Shown: positions 20,144-29,400, counted from the first letter of the stretch. The stretch is 64,000 nt of DNA from Dyella flagellata (GCF_030160275.1 NZ_BSOA01000003.1:327937-391936); one strand, 5' to 3'. Notes: a model not told the origin generated them from the letters alone. Translations and numbers: made by a program.

Positions 20144-20400
20144 CAGCGGCGATGGTCGAGGAAATCCGCCAGCGCCTGGCCACGGCGCTGCAGCCGGTCG
20201 AGTTGGACGTGGTGGACGAGGGCTACAAGCACGTCGGCCATGCCAATGAGGGCAAGGGGCACTTCCACGTACGTATCGTGAGCGCCGCTTTCGCCGGCCA
20301 ATTGCCGATCAAGCGGCACCGGCTGGTCTACGCGGCGCTGGGCGAGTTGATGGATCACGGCATTCACGCCCTGTCGATAGACGCCAAATCGCCCGATTGA
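20140..20400 (+). CDS. bolA: BolA-family protein
   Basis: This 86-residue protein has the BolA fold with the signature [24 protein letters not shown] and the helix-turn region [13 protein letters not shown]. BolA proteins bind monothiol glutaredoxins with a shared [2Fe-2S] cluster and influence iron and stress responses. The conserved His in the HFHV strand is present, and the VGHAN loop contains another candidate ligand. The start at 20140 overlaps the yciI stop by four bases; an upstream in-frame start would lie within yciI. Confidence 0.9.
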   Translation: MTAAMVEEIRQRLATALQPVELDVVDEGYKHVGHANEGKGHFHVRIVSAAFAGQLPIKRHRLVYAALGELMDHGIHALSIDAKSPD

Positions 20401-20525
20401 TCGAGCAGTTGATTAAGAGTCAATTGCTCTGCCGCGCGCCACGCATTGCGGCGCTGTCCCGCGTTTGGCACAGTGACCCGTCGCCAGCGCCAGCGGGCTA
20501 TCACTTTTCGAGCATCTGAATCTGC

Positions 20526-23500
20526 ATGCGCCTAACCACCATCAAACTTGCCGGATTCAAGTCCTTCGTCGACCCGACCACCCTGCATCTGCCCACCAAT
20601 ATGACGGGCGTGGTGGGGCCCAACGGCTGCGGCAAGTCCAACATCATCGACGCGATCCGCTGGGTGATGGGCGAAAGCGCAGCCAGTCGCCTGCGTGGCG
20701 ACTCGCTCACCGACGTGATCTTCTCCGGCTCCAATGCGCGCAAACCGGTGGGGCAGGCGAGTGTCGAGCTGATCTTCGACAACTCCGACGGCACCATCCA
20801 GGGCGAGTACGGCCAGTACGCCGAGATCTCGGTGAAGCGCCAGGTGACGCGCGACGGGCAGTCCTCGTATTTCCTCAACGGCGCGCGTTGCCGCCGCCGC
20901 GACATCACCGATCTGTTCCTCGGCACGGGCCTGGGGCCGCGCAGCTACTCGATCATCGAGCAGGGCATGATCAGCCAGATCATCGAGGCGCACCCCGAGG
21001 AGCTGCGCACGCATCTGGAAGAAGCCGCCGGCATCTCCAAGTACAAGGAGCGTCGCAAGGAAACCGAGAGCCGCATCAAGGCCACGCGCGAAAACCTCGA
21101 CCGCGTGCGCGACGTGCGCGACGAGGTGGACAAGCAGCTTGAGCACCTGAACCGTCAGGCGCGCGCGGCGGAACGCTGGAAAGGCTATAAGGAAGAGCAG
21201 ACGCGCAAGGAGGCCGAGCTGCGCGCACTGGAGTATCGCGCGCTCAAGGGCCAGCGCGATGGCGAAGGGCAGGGGCTTTCCGCCGCCGAGATCGAAATCG
21301 AAAAGCGGCTGGCCGAACAACGCCAGATCGAATCGCAGATCGAAAGCGTGCGCGAGCGCCATGTCGAGGCCAGCGAGCATTTGAACTCGGTGCAGGCCGA
21401 GGTTTACAAAGTCGGCTCGGAAATCGCCCGCGTCGAGCAGCAGGTCAAATACAACAAGGAAACTGCCGAACGTCTGCAGCGCGCGCAGCTGGATGCCGAA
21501 CGCGAGCATGCCGAATTGGCGGCACACATCGCCACCGACCGCGATCAAGTAGAAACCCTGCGGATGGCCCTGGCCGAAGGCGAGCCCAAGCTGGAAGCCT
21601 TGCAGCAAATGCAGGACGACACTTCCGAAAGCCTGCGCCAAACGGAGACCAAGCTAGCGGACTGGCAGCAGCGCTGGGACGCGTACACGCGCACCGCTGG
21701 CGAGGCCAGCCGTGCCGCTGAAGTGGAGCGCACCAAGCTCGCCTATCTCGACCGGCAGGCGGTGGACCTGTCCAAGCGCAAGGACGCCCTGGAAGCCGAG
21801 CAGAAGGCCACCGACGTCGTTGCGCTGGATGCTGCGGCCGAGCAATTGCACACGGAGCACGACACGCAGCGCGAACGCGTGGAATCACTCGGTGGCATGC
21901 TTGACCAGCACAAGCTGGCGTACGAGAAGGTTCTTGACGAAGAGCGCCAGGTACAGAGCGCGCTCAACGATGCGCGGCAGCAGTTGCAGACAGCGCGCGG
22001 TCGCCTCGCTTCCTTGGAAGCTTTGCAACATGCCGCGCTGGGGCAGGAAGAAAGCGCCGCCAGCACCTGGCTCGCGCAGTTCGGTCTGGACAAGAAGCGT
22101 CGCCTTGGCGAAGTGCTGCAAGTGGAGGCTGGCTGGGAAACGGCAGTGGAAACCGTGCTTTCCGGCTTTATCGACAGCGTGCTGGTCGACGGCGCGCTCG
22201 ATCTGGCCAAGGAATTCCATGCGCTGAGCAATGCCGATGTGGCATTGCTCGATGCAGCCGAAGGTGGCGCAGCCACGGCCGGTACGCTGGCCGCGCACGT
22301 GCGTGGTCCGGCTGCGGCCATGGCGATCCTGGGCCATGTGCTCATTGCCGAAACCATTGGCGAAGCGCATCAGCGGGTTTCCGGCCTCGCGGCGTTGGCG
22401 CCGTACCAGTCGGTGATTACGCGCACGGGCGAGTGGCTGGGGCCGGGCTGGGCCAGCGTGCGCCGCGCGCAAGGCAATCAGCTGGGCGTGCTGGCGCGCG
22501 AGCGGGAGATCCGCACGCTCAATGAGCAGGTCGAGTCTTTGGAAGCGCGCATCGAGGAAGCCGGCGTGCGCCTGGATGCTTTGCGCACCAGCAAGTTCGA
22601 AGCCGAACGCGCTCGTGATGACGCCCAGCGCGAGCTTTACAACGCGCATCGCCGCCAGTCGGAATTGGCCGGCCAGTTGCAAAGCCACCGCGGCAAGGTG
22701 GAAACCGCGCGGGCGCGTGCGGAAAAGGTTGCCGGTGAACTGTCGACGCTGCTGGAACAGATGGATGAGTTGCAGGCGCAAACACGCGAAGCCCGCGCGC
22801 GCCTGGACGAATCGGTCAACAACATGGGCGATCTGGAAGACCAGCGCCGCGAACTCGAAAACGAGCGGCGCGCCCTGCTGGAAGCCCGTGAAGAGGCGCG
22901 CATGAACGCGCGGGAAGCCGCCGACCAGGCGCACGCGCTCGCGCTCAGCATGGAATCGAAACGCTCCTCGCTCGCTTCGTTGGATCAGGCGCTGGCGCGC
23001 ATGGACAATCAGATCCGCCAGATCGAAGCGCGCCGCAGCGAAATCACCGAACAATTGGCCGCCGGTTCCGATCCCATCGCTGAGCTCGAAGCCGAGCGCC
23101 AGACCTACCTCGACCAGCGCCTGCTGGTGGACAAGCAGCTGGTGGAGGCGCGCCGTGCGCTGGAGGAATGCGATATCGCCCTGCGCAAGCTTGAGCAGCA
23201 GCGCCACAACCTGGAGCAGGATCTGTCGGGCTTGCGCGAAAGCCTGTCGGAGAAGAAGCTTGCCGCGCAGGCCTTGCAGATGCGCGCCGAGCAACTGGCT
23301 GAAGCCATCGCCGCCTCGGGTCTGGATCTGGAGACCTTGCTCACCGAGCTGGCCGAAGACATCGATGCGGCGCAATGGCGTCAGCAGCTGGCAGATCTTG
23401 CGCAGAAGATCGCGCGCCTGGAGCCGGTGAACCTGGCCGCGATCCAGGAACATGCCGAACAGAGCGAGCGCAAGACCTATCTGGACAATCAGCTCACCGA

Positions 23501-24035
23501 CCTGGTCAGCGCGATGGAGACGCTGGAAAACGCGATCAAGAAAATCGACCGCGAAACGCGCCAGCGCTTCAAGGAGACCTTCGATCGCGTGAACGCCGGG
23601 GTGCAGGAGCTGTTCCCGCGCCTGTTCGGTGGTGGCCACGCCTATCTCGAGCTGACCGGCGACGACCTGCTCAGCACCGGGGTTTCGATCATGGCGCGTC
23701 CGCCGGGCAAGCGCGTTTCCAACATCATGCTGCTGTCCGGTGGTGAGAAAGCGCTGACCGCGGTATCGCTGGTGTTCGCAATCTTCGCGCTCAATCCGGC
23801 GCCGTTCTGCTTGCTGGATGAGGTGGACGCGCCGCTCGATGAAGCGAACGTGGGCCGCTTCTCCAACATGGTGCGCGAGATGAGCGAAAAGGTGCAGTTC
23901 ATCTTCGTCTCGCACAACAAGGCCACGATGGAGGCGGCAAGCCAGCTTTGCGGCGTTACCATGCGCGAAGCGGGCGTTTCCCGACTGGTGCAGGTCGATC
24001 TTGCCGAGGCGACCAAACTGGTCGGGGCTGCCTGA
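20526..24035 (+). CDS. smc: Chromosome segregation protein SMC
   Basis: This 1169-residue SMC ATPase has Walker A GPNGCGKSN near residue 33, a long coiled coil (about 170-500), a hinge around 510-650, a second coiled coil to about 1000, and a C-terminal head with the signature LLSGGEKAL and Walker B CLLDEVDAPLDEAN. It organises and segregates the chromosome together with ScpAB, which are not in this window. Length is normal. It is followed 24 bases later by zipA, a pairing usual in the Lysobacterales. Confidence 0.97.
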   Translation: MRLTTIKLAGFKSFVDPTTLHLPTNMTGVVGPNGCGKSNIIDAIRWVMGESAASRLRGDSLTDVIFSGSNARKPVGQASVELIFDNSDGTIQGEYGQYAEISVKRQVTRDGQSSYFLNGARCRRRDITDLFLGTGLGPRSYSIIEQGMISQIIEAHPEELRTHLEEAAGISKYKERRKETESRIKATRENLDRVRDVRDEVDKQLEHLNRQARAAERWKGYKEEQTRKEAELRALEYRALKGQRDGEGQGLSAAEIEIEKRLAEQRQIESQIESVRERHVEASEHLNSVQAEVYKVGSEIARVEQQVKYNKETAERLQRAQLDAEREHAELAAHIATDRDQVETLRMALAEGEPKLEALQQMQDDTSESLRQTETKLADWQQRWDAYTRTAGEASRAAEVERTKLAYLDRQAVDLSKRKDALEAEQKATDVVALDAAAEQLHTEHDTQRERVESLGGMLDQHKLAYEKVLDEERQVQSALNDARQQLQTARGRLASLEALQHAALGQEESAASTWLAQFGLDKKRRLGEVLQVEAGWETAVETVLSGFIDSVLVDGALDLAKEFHALSNADVALLDAAEGGAATAGTLAAHVRGPAAAMAILGHVLIAETIGEAHQRVSGLAALAPYQSVITRTGEWLGPGWASVRRAQGNQLGVLAREREIRTLNEQVESLEARIEEAGVRLDALRTSKFEAERARDDAQRELYNAHRRQSELAGQLQSHRGKVETARARAEKVAGELSTLLEQMDELQAQTREARARLDESVNNMGDLEDQRRELENERRALLEAREEARMNAREAADQAHALALSMESKRSSLASLDQALARMDNQIRQIEARRSEITEQLAAGSDPIAELEAERQTYLDQRLLVDKQLVEARRALEECDIALRKLEQQRHNLEQDLSGLRESLSEKKLAAQALQMRAEQLAEAIAASGLDLETLLTELAEDIDAAQWRQQLADLAQKIARLEPVNLAAIQEHAEQSERKTYLDNQLTDLVSAMETLENAIKKIDRETRQRFKETFDRVNAGVQELFPRLFGGGHAYLELTGDDLLSTGVSIMARPPGKRVSNIMLLSGGEKALTAVSLVFAIFALNPAPFCLLDEVDAPLDEANVGRFSNMVREMSEKVQFIFVSHNKATMEAASQLCGVTMREAGVSRLVQVDLAEATKLVGAA

Positions 24036-24059
24036 GGTTGAGGTCGCTAGAAGTTAAGG

Positions 24060-25064
24060 ATGTTCATCATGCTTGGATCCGAATTGGCTGTTGCGTGGAA
24101 CCCCTGGGTCGGCATTCCGCTGGCGCTGGTCGGTGTGATCGTGCTGCTGCTGGTGTGGTTGTTTGGCGAGCCGAAGAAAGAGCAGGGCAAGCGGCGTCTG
24201 GTTGCCGAACCTGGCAGCGAGCGGCGCGAACCGACACTGGGCGAGCCGGCTGAGGAGGGCGATGCCTTCGCGGGCGATCTGCAGGATCGGATGGACCCCT
24301 TGTTCAGGGAGGCGGAGCCACACCAGGGCGAGCTGGACGTAAACCTGCGCGCGGAGCTGGAGAAACTGGGCGCTACACTGGCCGACCAGCGGCATGAGGT
24401 TGTGCCTGGCCCCAAACCGACCGGGCAGTCGGCTTCCATCGTGGAAATGCTGCGTTCGCCTTCGCAGCCCGAAGCGGGGCGCGCGGCGCCACCGGTTGAG
24501 GTGCCGACGGCAGCACCTGCGCCCGCGCCAGCGCAAACGCCAGCACCTGCGTCGGCTTCAGCGCCATCCCCTCGCGTTCCGCCGCGTTCCGATCTCGGCA
24601 GGCGCCCCACGCAAATGCCGGTGGAGCGCATCGTCAGCCTGTTCGTGATGGCGCGCGAAGGCCACGCCTTCAACGGCGCAGATTTGATCGTTGCCGCCGA
24701 AAAGGCCGGCCTGGAATACGGCGACATGGGCATCTACCACCGTCTGGTGGATGGCAGGCGCGAAGCGGGGCCGATCTTCAGCGTGGCCAATATGGTCAAG
24801 CCAGGCAGTTTCGACCTGACCCGGCTCGATGCTTTGCGCACGCCGGGCCTGAGTTTCTTCATGACCCTGCCGGGGCCGGTCACGGCCCTGGATGCGTGGG
24901 ATGCCATGCTGCCCACCGCGCAGCGTCTGGCCGAATTGCTCGATGGCCAGGTGCTGGATGAAGAGCGCAACGCCTTGGGGCGCCAGCGCATTGCCCACAT
25001 TCGCGACGAACTGCGTGGGTGGGATCGCGAGCACGACGGCGGCGAAATCCGTTTTGGCCGTTGA
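24060..25064 (+). CDS. zipA: Cell division protein ZipA
   Basis: This 334-residue protein has one N-terminal membrane helix (WVGIPLALVGVIVLLLVWLF, about 17-36), a charged then Pro/Ala-rich linker (to about 185), and a C-terminal ZipA domain (LFVMAREGHAFNGADLI through RLAELLDGQVLDEERNALG) that binds the FtsZ tail. It tethers FtsZ rings to the inner membrane. In related genomes ligA normally follows zipA; here a terminator and azoR follow instead, so the usual smc-zipA-ligA order is interrupted. Confidence 0.93.
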   Translation: MFIMLGSELAVAWNPWVGIPLALVGVIVLLLVWLFGEPKKEQGKRRLVAEPGSERREPTLGEPAEEGDAFAGDLQDRMDPLFREAEPHQGELDVNLRAELEKLGATLADQRHEVVPGPKPTGQSASIVEMLRSPSQPEAGRAAPPVEVPTAAPAPAPAQTPAPASASAPSPRVPPRSDLGRRPTQMPVERIVSLFVMAREGHAFNGADLIVAAEKAGLEYGDMGIYHRLVDGRREAGPIFSVANMVKPGSFDLTRLDALRTPGLSFFMTLPGPVTALDAWDAMLPTAQRLAELLDGQVLDEERNALGRQRIAHIRDELRGWDREHDGGEIRFGR

Positions 25065-25081
25065 GCCGAAGCTTTGCTGAC

Positions 25082-25114
25082 AAAAAAAGCGCCCGGTTCA
25101 GGGCGCTTTTTTTT
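25082..25114 (+). terminator. Bidirectional rho-independent terminator after zipA
   Basis: The stem AAAGCGCCC / GGGCGCTTT has a 6-base loop (GGTTCA), with an A run before it and eight Ts after it. It serves zipA on the plus strand and azoR on the minus strand. Confidence 0.9.
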
Positions 25115-25134
25115 GGGGCGGGGGAGCCGCTCGA

Positions 25135-25716
25135 TCAGGCGGCTTTGCTGGCCAGGGAGCCGATGGAGTGGCGGGCCGTGGCGATGGCCTTCACCTTGTG
25201 CTCGGCGCTCAGGTTCACGCCTTCGGCGCGAATGAACTCAACCTCGTCGATGCCGATGAAGTTGAGCACGGCACGCAGGTAGTTTTCCTGGAAGTCCAGG
25301 CCGGCGGCCGGACCGGTGCTGTACACGCCGCCGCGGCTGGACGCGATGATCACGCGTTTGCCGCCGGCCAGCCCTTCCGGACCCGCCTCGGTGTAGCGGA
25401 ACGTCTTGCCGGCCACCACGACCCGATCGATCCATGCCTTCAGCTGGCTGGGAATGCCGAAGTTGTACATCGGGGCGCCGATCACCAGGATGTCGGCCGC
25501 TTGGAATTCGTCCATCACGGCCTGGCTGAGCTGGGCTGCGTCGCTGGCGGCATCCATGACCGGTGTCCAGTGCGGCAGGGGGTGGGCACTCAGGTCGCGG
25601 TAGGTGACCTGCAACGAGGGGTTTTCCTGGGCGAGCTGATCGACGATCGCCGCGCTCAGTTCGCGCGAGACGGAATGCTGGCCCAGTGAGCTGGCGTCAA
25701 GATGCAAGAGTTTCAT
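25135..25716 (-). CDS. azoR: FMN-dependent NADH-azoreductase
   Basis: This 193-residue flavodoxin-fold enzyme reduces azo bonds and quinones using NADH and FMN. It has the typical N-terminal SSLGQHSVSRELS phosphate-binding region, APMYNFGIPSQLKAWIDRVVVAGKTFRY, and SRGGVYSTGP. The start MKLLHLDAS at 25716 matches the family. It is divergent from a LysR-type regulator with a shared 115-base region that carries an inverted repeat, so the regulator probably controls it in response to quinone or electrophile stress. Confidence 0.93.
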   Translation of the reverse strand: MKLLHLDASSLGQHSVSRELSAAIVDQLAQENPSLQVTYRDLSAHPLPHWTPVMDAASDAAQLSQAVMDEFQAADILVIGAPMYNFGIPSQLKAWIDRVVVAGKTFRYTEAGPEGLAGGKRVIIASSRGGVYSTGPAAGLDFQENYLRAVLNFIGIDEVEFIRAEGVNLSAEHKVKAIATARHSIGSLASKAA

Positions 25717-25783
25717 GGTGGTATCTCCATCCAAAATCGGCAGGGCCGAGGTTGGAATTAAAGATAGATCTGGAACAAACTGC

Positions 25784-25812
25784 CGATAAGATAGGGCTTT
25801 CGGAACTTATCG
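25784..25812. promoter_or_regulatory. Candidate LysR operator between azoR and lysR
   Basis: A perfect inverted repeat CGATAAG-N15-CTTATCG lies in the divergent region, 20 bases before the regulator's start codon. Position and symmetry fit a LysR-type recognition or activation site. Confidence 0.55.
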
Positions 25813-25831
25813 TTCCTCAAGGGAAACGACG

Positions 25832-26821
25832 ATGAACGCATTGCCAGGCGCCATGCAGGACCTCAACGACCTGTACTTCTTCGCCTCTGTGGTCGAGCAG
25901 GGGGGCTTTTCGGCCGCCGGGCGTGCCCTGGGGGTGCCCAAATCCCGCTTAAGCAAGCGCATCGCGCAGCTGGAGGATCGTCTGGGCGTTCGGCTGTTGC
26001 AGCGGACCACGCGGCGCTTTGTAGTCACCGAGGTCGGCGAGCGCTTTTACGGGCATTGCCGCGCGGTGCTGGAAGAGGCGCGGGCCGCGCAGGACGCCGT
26101 GGACGAACTGCGGGCCGAGCCGCGTGGTGTGGTGAGGCTGAGCTGTCCGGTGTCGCTGACGCAGACGGTGCTTGCCTATCTGTTGCCGGAATTCATGGCG
26201 ATGTACCCGAAACTGCAGGTGCGGGTGCTTTCCAGCGATCGCCGCGTGGATCTGATCAACGAAGGCTACGATCTGGCCATTCGAGTGCGAACCAGGCTCG
26301 ACAGCGATGCCAACATGATCCTGCGCAGCTTCGGCCAGTCGCGTGTCCTGCCGATCGCGAGTCCGTCCTTGCTCAAGACCTATGGCCGTCCTGCCCATCC
26401 CGACGACCTAGCGCGCCTGCCCGTCGTATCCATGCATGAACACGAAGGTCCGCAGGTATGGGAGCTGATCGACGGCAAGGGCGAGCGGGTGAGTGTGGAA
26501 GTGCAGGCCCGCCTCATCACCGGCGACTTTGCGATGCTGCTGGAAGCGGCGCGTGCCGGCATTGGCGTGGCGCTGCTGCCTGAATTCGTTTGTGCACCAG
26601 CCATCCACCGCGGCGATGTCGAGGCTCTGCTGCCCGATTGGAGCGCACCGGAGGGAGTGATGCATTTCGTTTACCCGAGCCGTCGAGGCATGTTGCCGGG
26701 CGTGCGTGCCCTGGTGGATTTTTTTGCGGCGCGCTTGCCGGAGGCGACGCGCTTGAGTCATGAAAGATGCAAGACCCGGCCGCTCAACGACTTGAATGTT
26801 TCGAAACAGGCATCCCCATAA
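25832..26821 (+). CDS. LysR-family transcriptional regulator
   Basis: This 329-residue regulator has an N-terminal winged helix (LNDLYFFASVVEQGGFSAAGRALGVPKSRLSKRIAQLE) and a periplasmic-binding-protein-like effector domain (about 95-300). It resembles LysR proteins that lie divergent from quinone reductases and azoreductases. The last eight codons (NVSKQASP) and the stop are encoded inside the first of two 40-bp direct repeats at 26791-26830, so the C terminus has been remodelled by a repeat. Confidence 0.9.
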   Translation: MNALPGAMQDLNDLYFFASVVEQGGFSAAGRALGVPKSRLSKRIAQLEDRLGVRLLQRTTRRFVVTEVGERFYGHCRAVLEEARAAQDAVDELRAEPRGVVRLSCPVSLTQTVLAYLLPEFMAMYPKLQVRVLSSDRRVDLINEGYDLAIRVRTRLDSDANMILRSFGQSRVLPIASPSLLKTYGRPAHPDDLARLPVVSMHEHEGPQVWELIDGKGERVSVEVQARLITGDFAMLLEAARAGIGVALLPEFVCAPAIHRGDVEALLPDWSAPEGVMHFVYPSRRGMLPGVRALVDFFAARLPEATRLSHERCKTRPLNDLNVSKQASP

Positions 26822-26949
26822 ACCCATGCTGGCGCGTAGGCTGGGATGGCAATCCCGGCATTGGGATGCCGCATAGAAAGCTGGGATTAGCATTCCAGCC
26901 TACGCACTGCTTGAATGTTTCGAAACAAGCATCCCCATAAAGCCATGCT
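26791..26949. repeat. Direct repeat pair flanking a REP-like element (copy 4)
   Basis: The 40-base segments 26791-26830 and 26910-26949 are identical at 38 positions. Between them, 26834-26905 is a REP-like hairpin whose arms are more diverged than in other copies. The first repeat contains the end of the LysR gene; the second lies 33 bases before the aminotransferase start. Confidence 0.9.
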
Positions 26950-26982
26950 AGTCTTCGCGTTTAGCCATCCATACCACCCATC

Positions 26983-28128
26983 ATGACCATCGAAACCAAG
27001 CTTCCGAAAGTCGGTACCACCATTTTCAGCGTGATGAGTCATCTGGCCGTGCAGCACAAAGCGGTGAACCTTGGCCAGGGTTTTCCCGATTTCGAACCGC
27101 CGCAAGCCCTTCGCGACGCGTTGAGCGAGGCTATGGCAAAAGGGCTCAATCAGTACGCGCCGGGCATCGGCACGCCCGCGTTACGCGAACAGATTGCGCT
27201 CAAGACCGAGCGGCTGTATGGACATAAGTTCAGTCCCGATAGCGATATCACGGTGACTTCCGGCGCCACCGAGGCGCTGTTCGCCGCCATTGCCGCCGTA
27301 GTGCGTGCTGGCGAGGAAGTGATCGTCTTCGATCCGGCGTACGACTCCTACGAGCCGGCCATTGAATTGCAAGGCGCCCGTGCGGTGCATATCCCGCTCA
27401 CCGTGCCGAGCTTTTCGATCGACTGGCAGCGCGTGCGCGATGCGATCACGCCACGCACGCGCATGATCCTGATCAATAGTCCGCACAATCCTTCGGGGGC
27501 GGTGTTGTCGGCGCAGGATCTGGACGAACTGGCGGCCATCGTGCGCGATACGCCGATCATGGTGCTGTCAGATGAAGTGTACGAACACATCGTCTACGAC
27601 GGCGCCGAGCATCAGAGCGTACTGCGCCATCCGGAATTGGCCGCGCGCAGCATCGTGGTATCCAGCTTCGGCAAGACCTACCACTGCACCGGCTGGAAAG
27701 TCGGTTACGCGGTGGCGCCGACCAAGCTCTCCGCGGAATTCCGCAAGGTGCACCAGTACCTCACGTTCTGCACCTTTCATCCTGCGCAGGTGGCGTTTGC
27801 CCAATTCCTGGCCAGCGCGCCCGAGCATTACCTGGAATTGCCGGCCTTCTATCAGGCCAAGCGTGACCGCTTCCGCCAGCTGCTGGCGCCGTCGCGCCTG
27901 AAATTGCTGGACGTGCCGGGTGGTTATTTTCAGTTGGTCGACTATTCGAGCATCCGCAACGAGGATGACGTCGCTTTCTGCGAATGGTTGGTCAAGGAGG
28001 GCGGCGTGGCCGCCATTCCATTGACCCCGTTCTACGCAAAGGCACCGGGTACGCACTTGGTGCGTCTGTGTTTCGCCAAGAGCGACGCCACCATGGAGGC
28101 CGCTGCGGAGCGCTTATGCAAACTCTGA
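26983..28128 (+). CDS. ybdL: PLP-dependent aminotransferase, methionine/kynurenine-type (YbdL-like)
   Basis: This 381-residue fold-type I aminotransferase contains the substrate and PLP motifs NLGQGFPDF, SGATEALF, INSPHNPSGAV, LSDEVYEHIVYD, and the Schiff-base lysine in SSFGKTYHCTGWKVGY. The sequence is close to YbdL and glutamine transaminase K, which prefer methionine, glutamine and aromatic amino acids. The gene overlaps the omega-amidase gene by 13 bases, which supports a role in the transaminase/omega-amidase route used in methionine salvage. Confidence 0.88.
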   Translation: MTIETKLPKVGTTIFSVMSHLAVQHKAVNLGQGFPDFEPPQALRDALSEAMAKGLNQYAPGIGTPALREQIALKTERLYGHKFSPDSDITVTSGATEALFAAIAAVVRAGEEVIVFDPAYDSYEPAIELQGARAVHIPLTVPSFSIDWQRVRDAITPRTRMILINSPHNPSGAVLSAQDLDELAAIVRDTPIMVLSDEVYEHIVYDGAEHQSVLRHPELAARSIVVSSFGKTYHCTGWKVGYAVAPTKLSAEFRKVHQYLTFCTFHPAQVAFAQFLASAPEHYLELPAFYQAKRDRFRQLLAPSRLKLLDVPGGYFQLVDYSSIRNEDDVAFCEWLVKEGGVAAIPLTPFYAKAPGTHLVRLCFAKSDATMEAAAERLCKL

Positions 28129-28919
28129 ACGTTTCCCTCGTGCAGGGCGCCACGCGCTGGCACGATGCGCCCGGCAATCGCGAGTACTACGGCGAACTGG
28201 TCCGGCGCGTAGCAGGGCAGAGCGATCTCGTCGTGCTGCCGGAAACTTTTCTTTCCGGCTTCAGCAATGACACGCGCGCCAGCGCGGAAAGCATGGACGG
28301 TGAAGGCGTGGCCTGGATGCGTGCGCTGGCCGGTGAGGTGAGGGCGGTCGTGACCGGCAGCCTTGCCATTCGCGAAGGCGACAAAGTCTATAACCGCCTG
28401 ATCTGGGCGCGCCCGGACGGCAGCTATGAACAGTACGACAAGCGCCATTTGTTTCGCATGGCCGGCGAGCACACGCGTTATGGCGGTGGATCGCAGCGAC
28501 TGATCGTCGAGCTGAAGGGCTGGCGCATCCTGCCGCAGGTCTGCTACGACCTGCGTTTCCCGGTGTGGTTGCGCAATCGCCGCCTGGCATCGGCGGGCGG
28601 CGGCATGGACTACGACTTGGCGTTGTTCGTCGCCAATTGGCCGGCGCCGCGAAGGCAGCCGTGGCGCACGCTGTTGCGGGCGCGCGCGATCGAAAACCTC
28701 GCTTATGTGATCGGCGTGAATCGGGTGGGCGTGGACGGCAATGATCTGCCTTACGCCGGTGATAGCACGGTGATCGATCCGGTGGGCGAGCCGCTGGTCG
28801 AATTAGGCTCGCAGGAGCAGGTCATCACGGTAGCGGTGGATCCTGCGCCCTTGCAGCAGCACCGCGAGCGTTTTCCGGCCTGGATGGATGCCGACGAATT
28901 CACGCTCGGCGACGCCTAA
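28116..28919 (+). CDS. yafV: Omega-amidase YafV-like (nitrilase superfamily)
   Basis: This 267-residue hydrolase has the nitrilase triad: Glu in VLPETFLSGF, Lys in YDKRHLF, and Cys in QVCYDLRFP. The family hydrolyses 2-oxoglutaramate and 2-oxosuccinamate, the products of glutamine and asparagine transaminases. Its start codon lies inside the 3' end of the aminotransferase gene (13-base overlap), so the two are coupled and act in sequence: transamination by glutamine gives 2-oxoglutaramate, and this enzyme makes the step irreversible. Confidence 0.9.
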   Translation: MQTLNVSLVQGATRWHDAPGNREYYGELVRRVAGQSDLVVLPETFLSGFSNDTRASAESMDGEGVAWMRALAGEVRAVVTGSLAIREGDKVYNRLIWARPDGSYEQYDKRHLFRMAGEHTRYGGGSQRLIVELKGWRILPQVCYDLRFPVWLRNRRLASAGGGMDYDLALFVANWPAPRRQPWRTLLRARAIENLAYVIGVNRVGVDGNDLPYAGDSTVIDPVGEPLVELGSQEQVITVAVDPAPLQQHRERFPAWMDADEFTLGDA

Positions 28920-28935
28920 GCGTTGTTCACTTTCT

Positions 28936-28956
28936 ACGGCGGGCGAATGCTCGCCG
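28936..28956 (+). terminator. Weak terminator-like hairpin after the omega-amidase
   Basis: A 9-bp stem (one G-T pair) with loop GAAT is followed by TTTC and then an A run. The U tract is poor on the plus strand, so termination may be partial. Confidence 0.4.
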
Positions 28957-28981
28957 TTTCAAAAAAAATTCACGAAGAGTA

Positions 28982-29010
28982 TTGACGGCCGAGCCCCTTA
29001 CCTGAATAAT
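28982..29010 (+). promoter_or_regulatory. Promoter of the five-tRNA cluster
   Basis: TTGACG (28982-28987) and AATAAT (29005-29010) have a 17-base spacer, followed by a GC-rich discriminator region, 65 bases before the first tRNA. Confidence 0.7.
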
Positions 29011-29074
29011 TCCGCTTCTTGCTTCGGCGCCTTCCGGTTTCGGCGGGTGGTCAGGGCAGAAGAATGCAAACCAC

Positions 29075-29151
29075 GCGCCCGTAGCTCAGTTGGATAGAGT
29101 ACCAGGCTACGAACTTGGTGGTCGGGAGTTCGAATCTCTCCGGGCGCGCCA
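29075..29151 (+). tRNA. tRNA-Arg (ACG)
   Basis: This is a full cloverleaf with encoded CCA; the anticodon loop CTACGAA reads ACG. The first base of the anticodon is expected to be deaminated to inosine. First of five clustered tRNAs. Confidence 0.97.
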
Positions 29152-29323
29152 TATTCAACAGGCACGATTTTGAATTCGTGTCTGCATTGCAGGCAAAACA
29201 CCGTTTGCAGTGAAACCGGACGAAGAAGTCCGGCGTGTTCGATACGGATTGACGGGCCCGAGTGTCACCCGTAGCATTTCAAGACTAAGGTGTGCGAAAG
29301 CCGACCTGGGTTTCGAAAAGGAA

Positions 29324-29400
29324 CGGGGTATAGCTCAGCCTGGTAGAGCGCCAGCTTTGGGAGCTGGATGTCGTGGGTTCGAATCCCTCTGCCCCGACCA
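29324..29400 (+). tRNA. tRNA-Pro (TGG)
   Basis: A 77-base cloverleaf with CCA; the anticodon loop TTTGGGA reads TGG. The 172-base gap from tRNA-Arg shows no gene. Confidence 0.97.

Noticed and set aside
21885-23915. Long open frame opposite smc
   Set aside because: Shadow of the SMC coiled coil; low-complexity Leu/Arg/Ala-rich translation without a plausible start or family.
25803-25825. Sigma-E promoter at GAACTT upstream of the LysR gene
   Set aside because: No TCnnA element lies at 15-17 bases; the sequence is better explained by the inverted repeat CGATAAG/CTTATCG.
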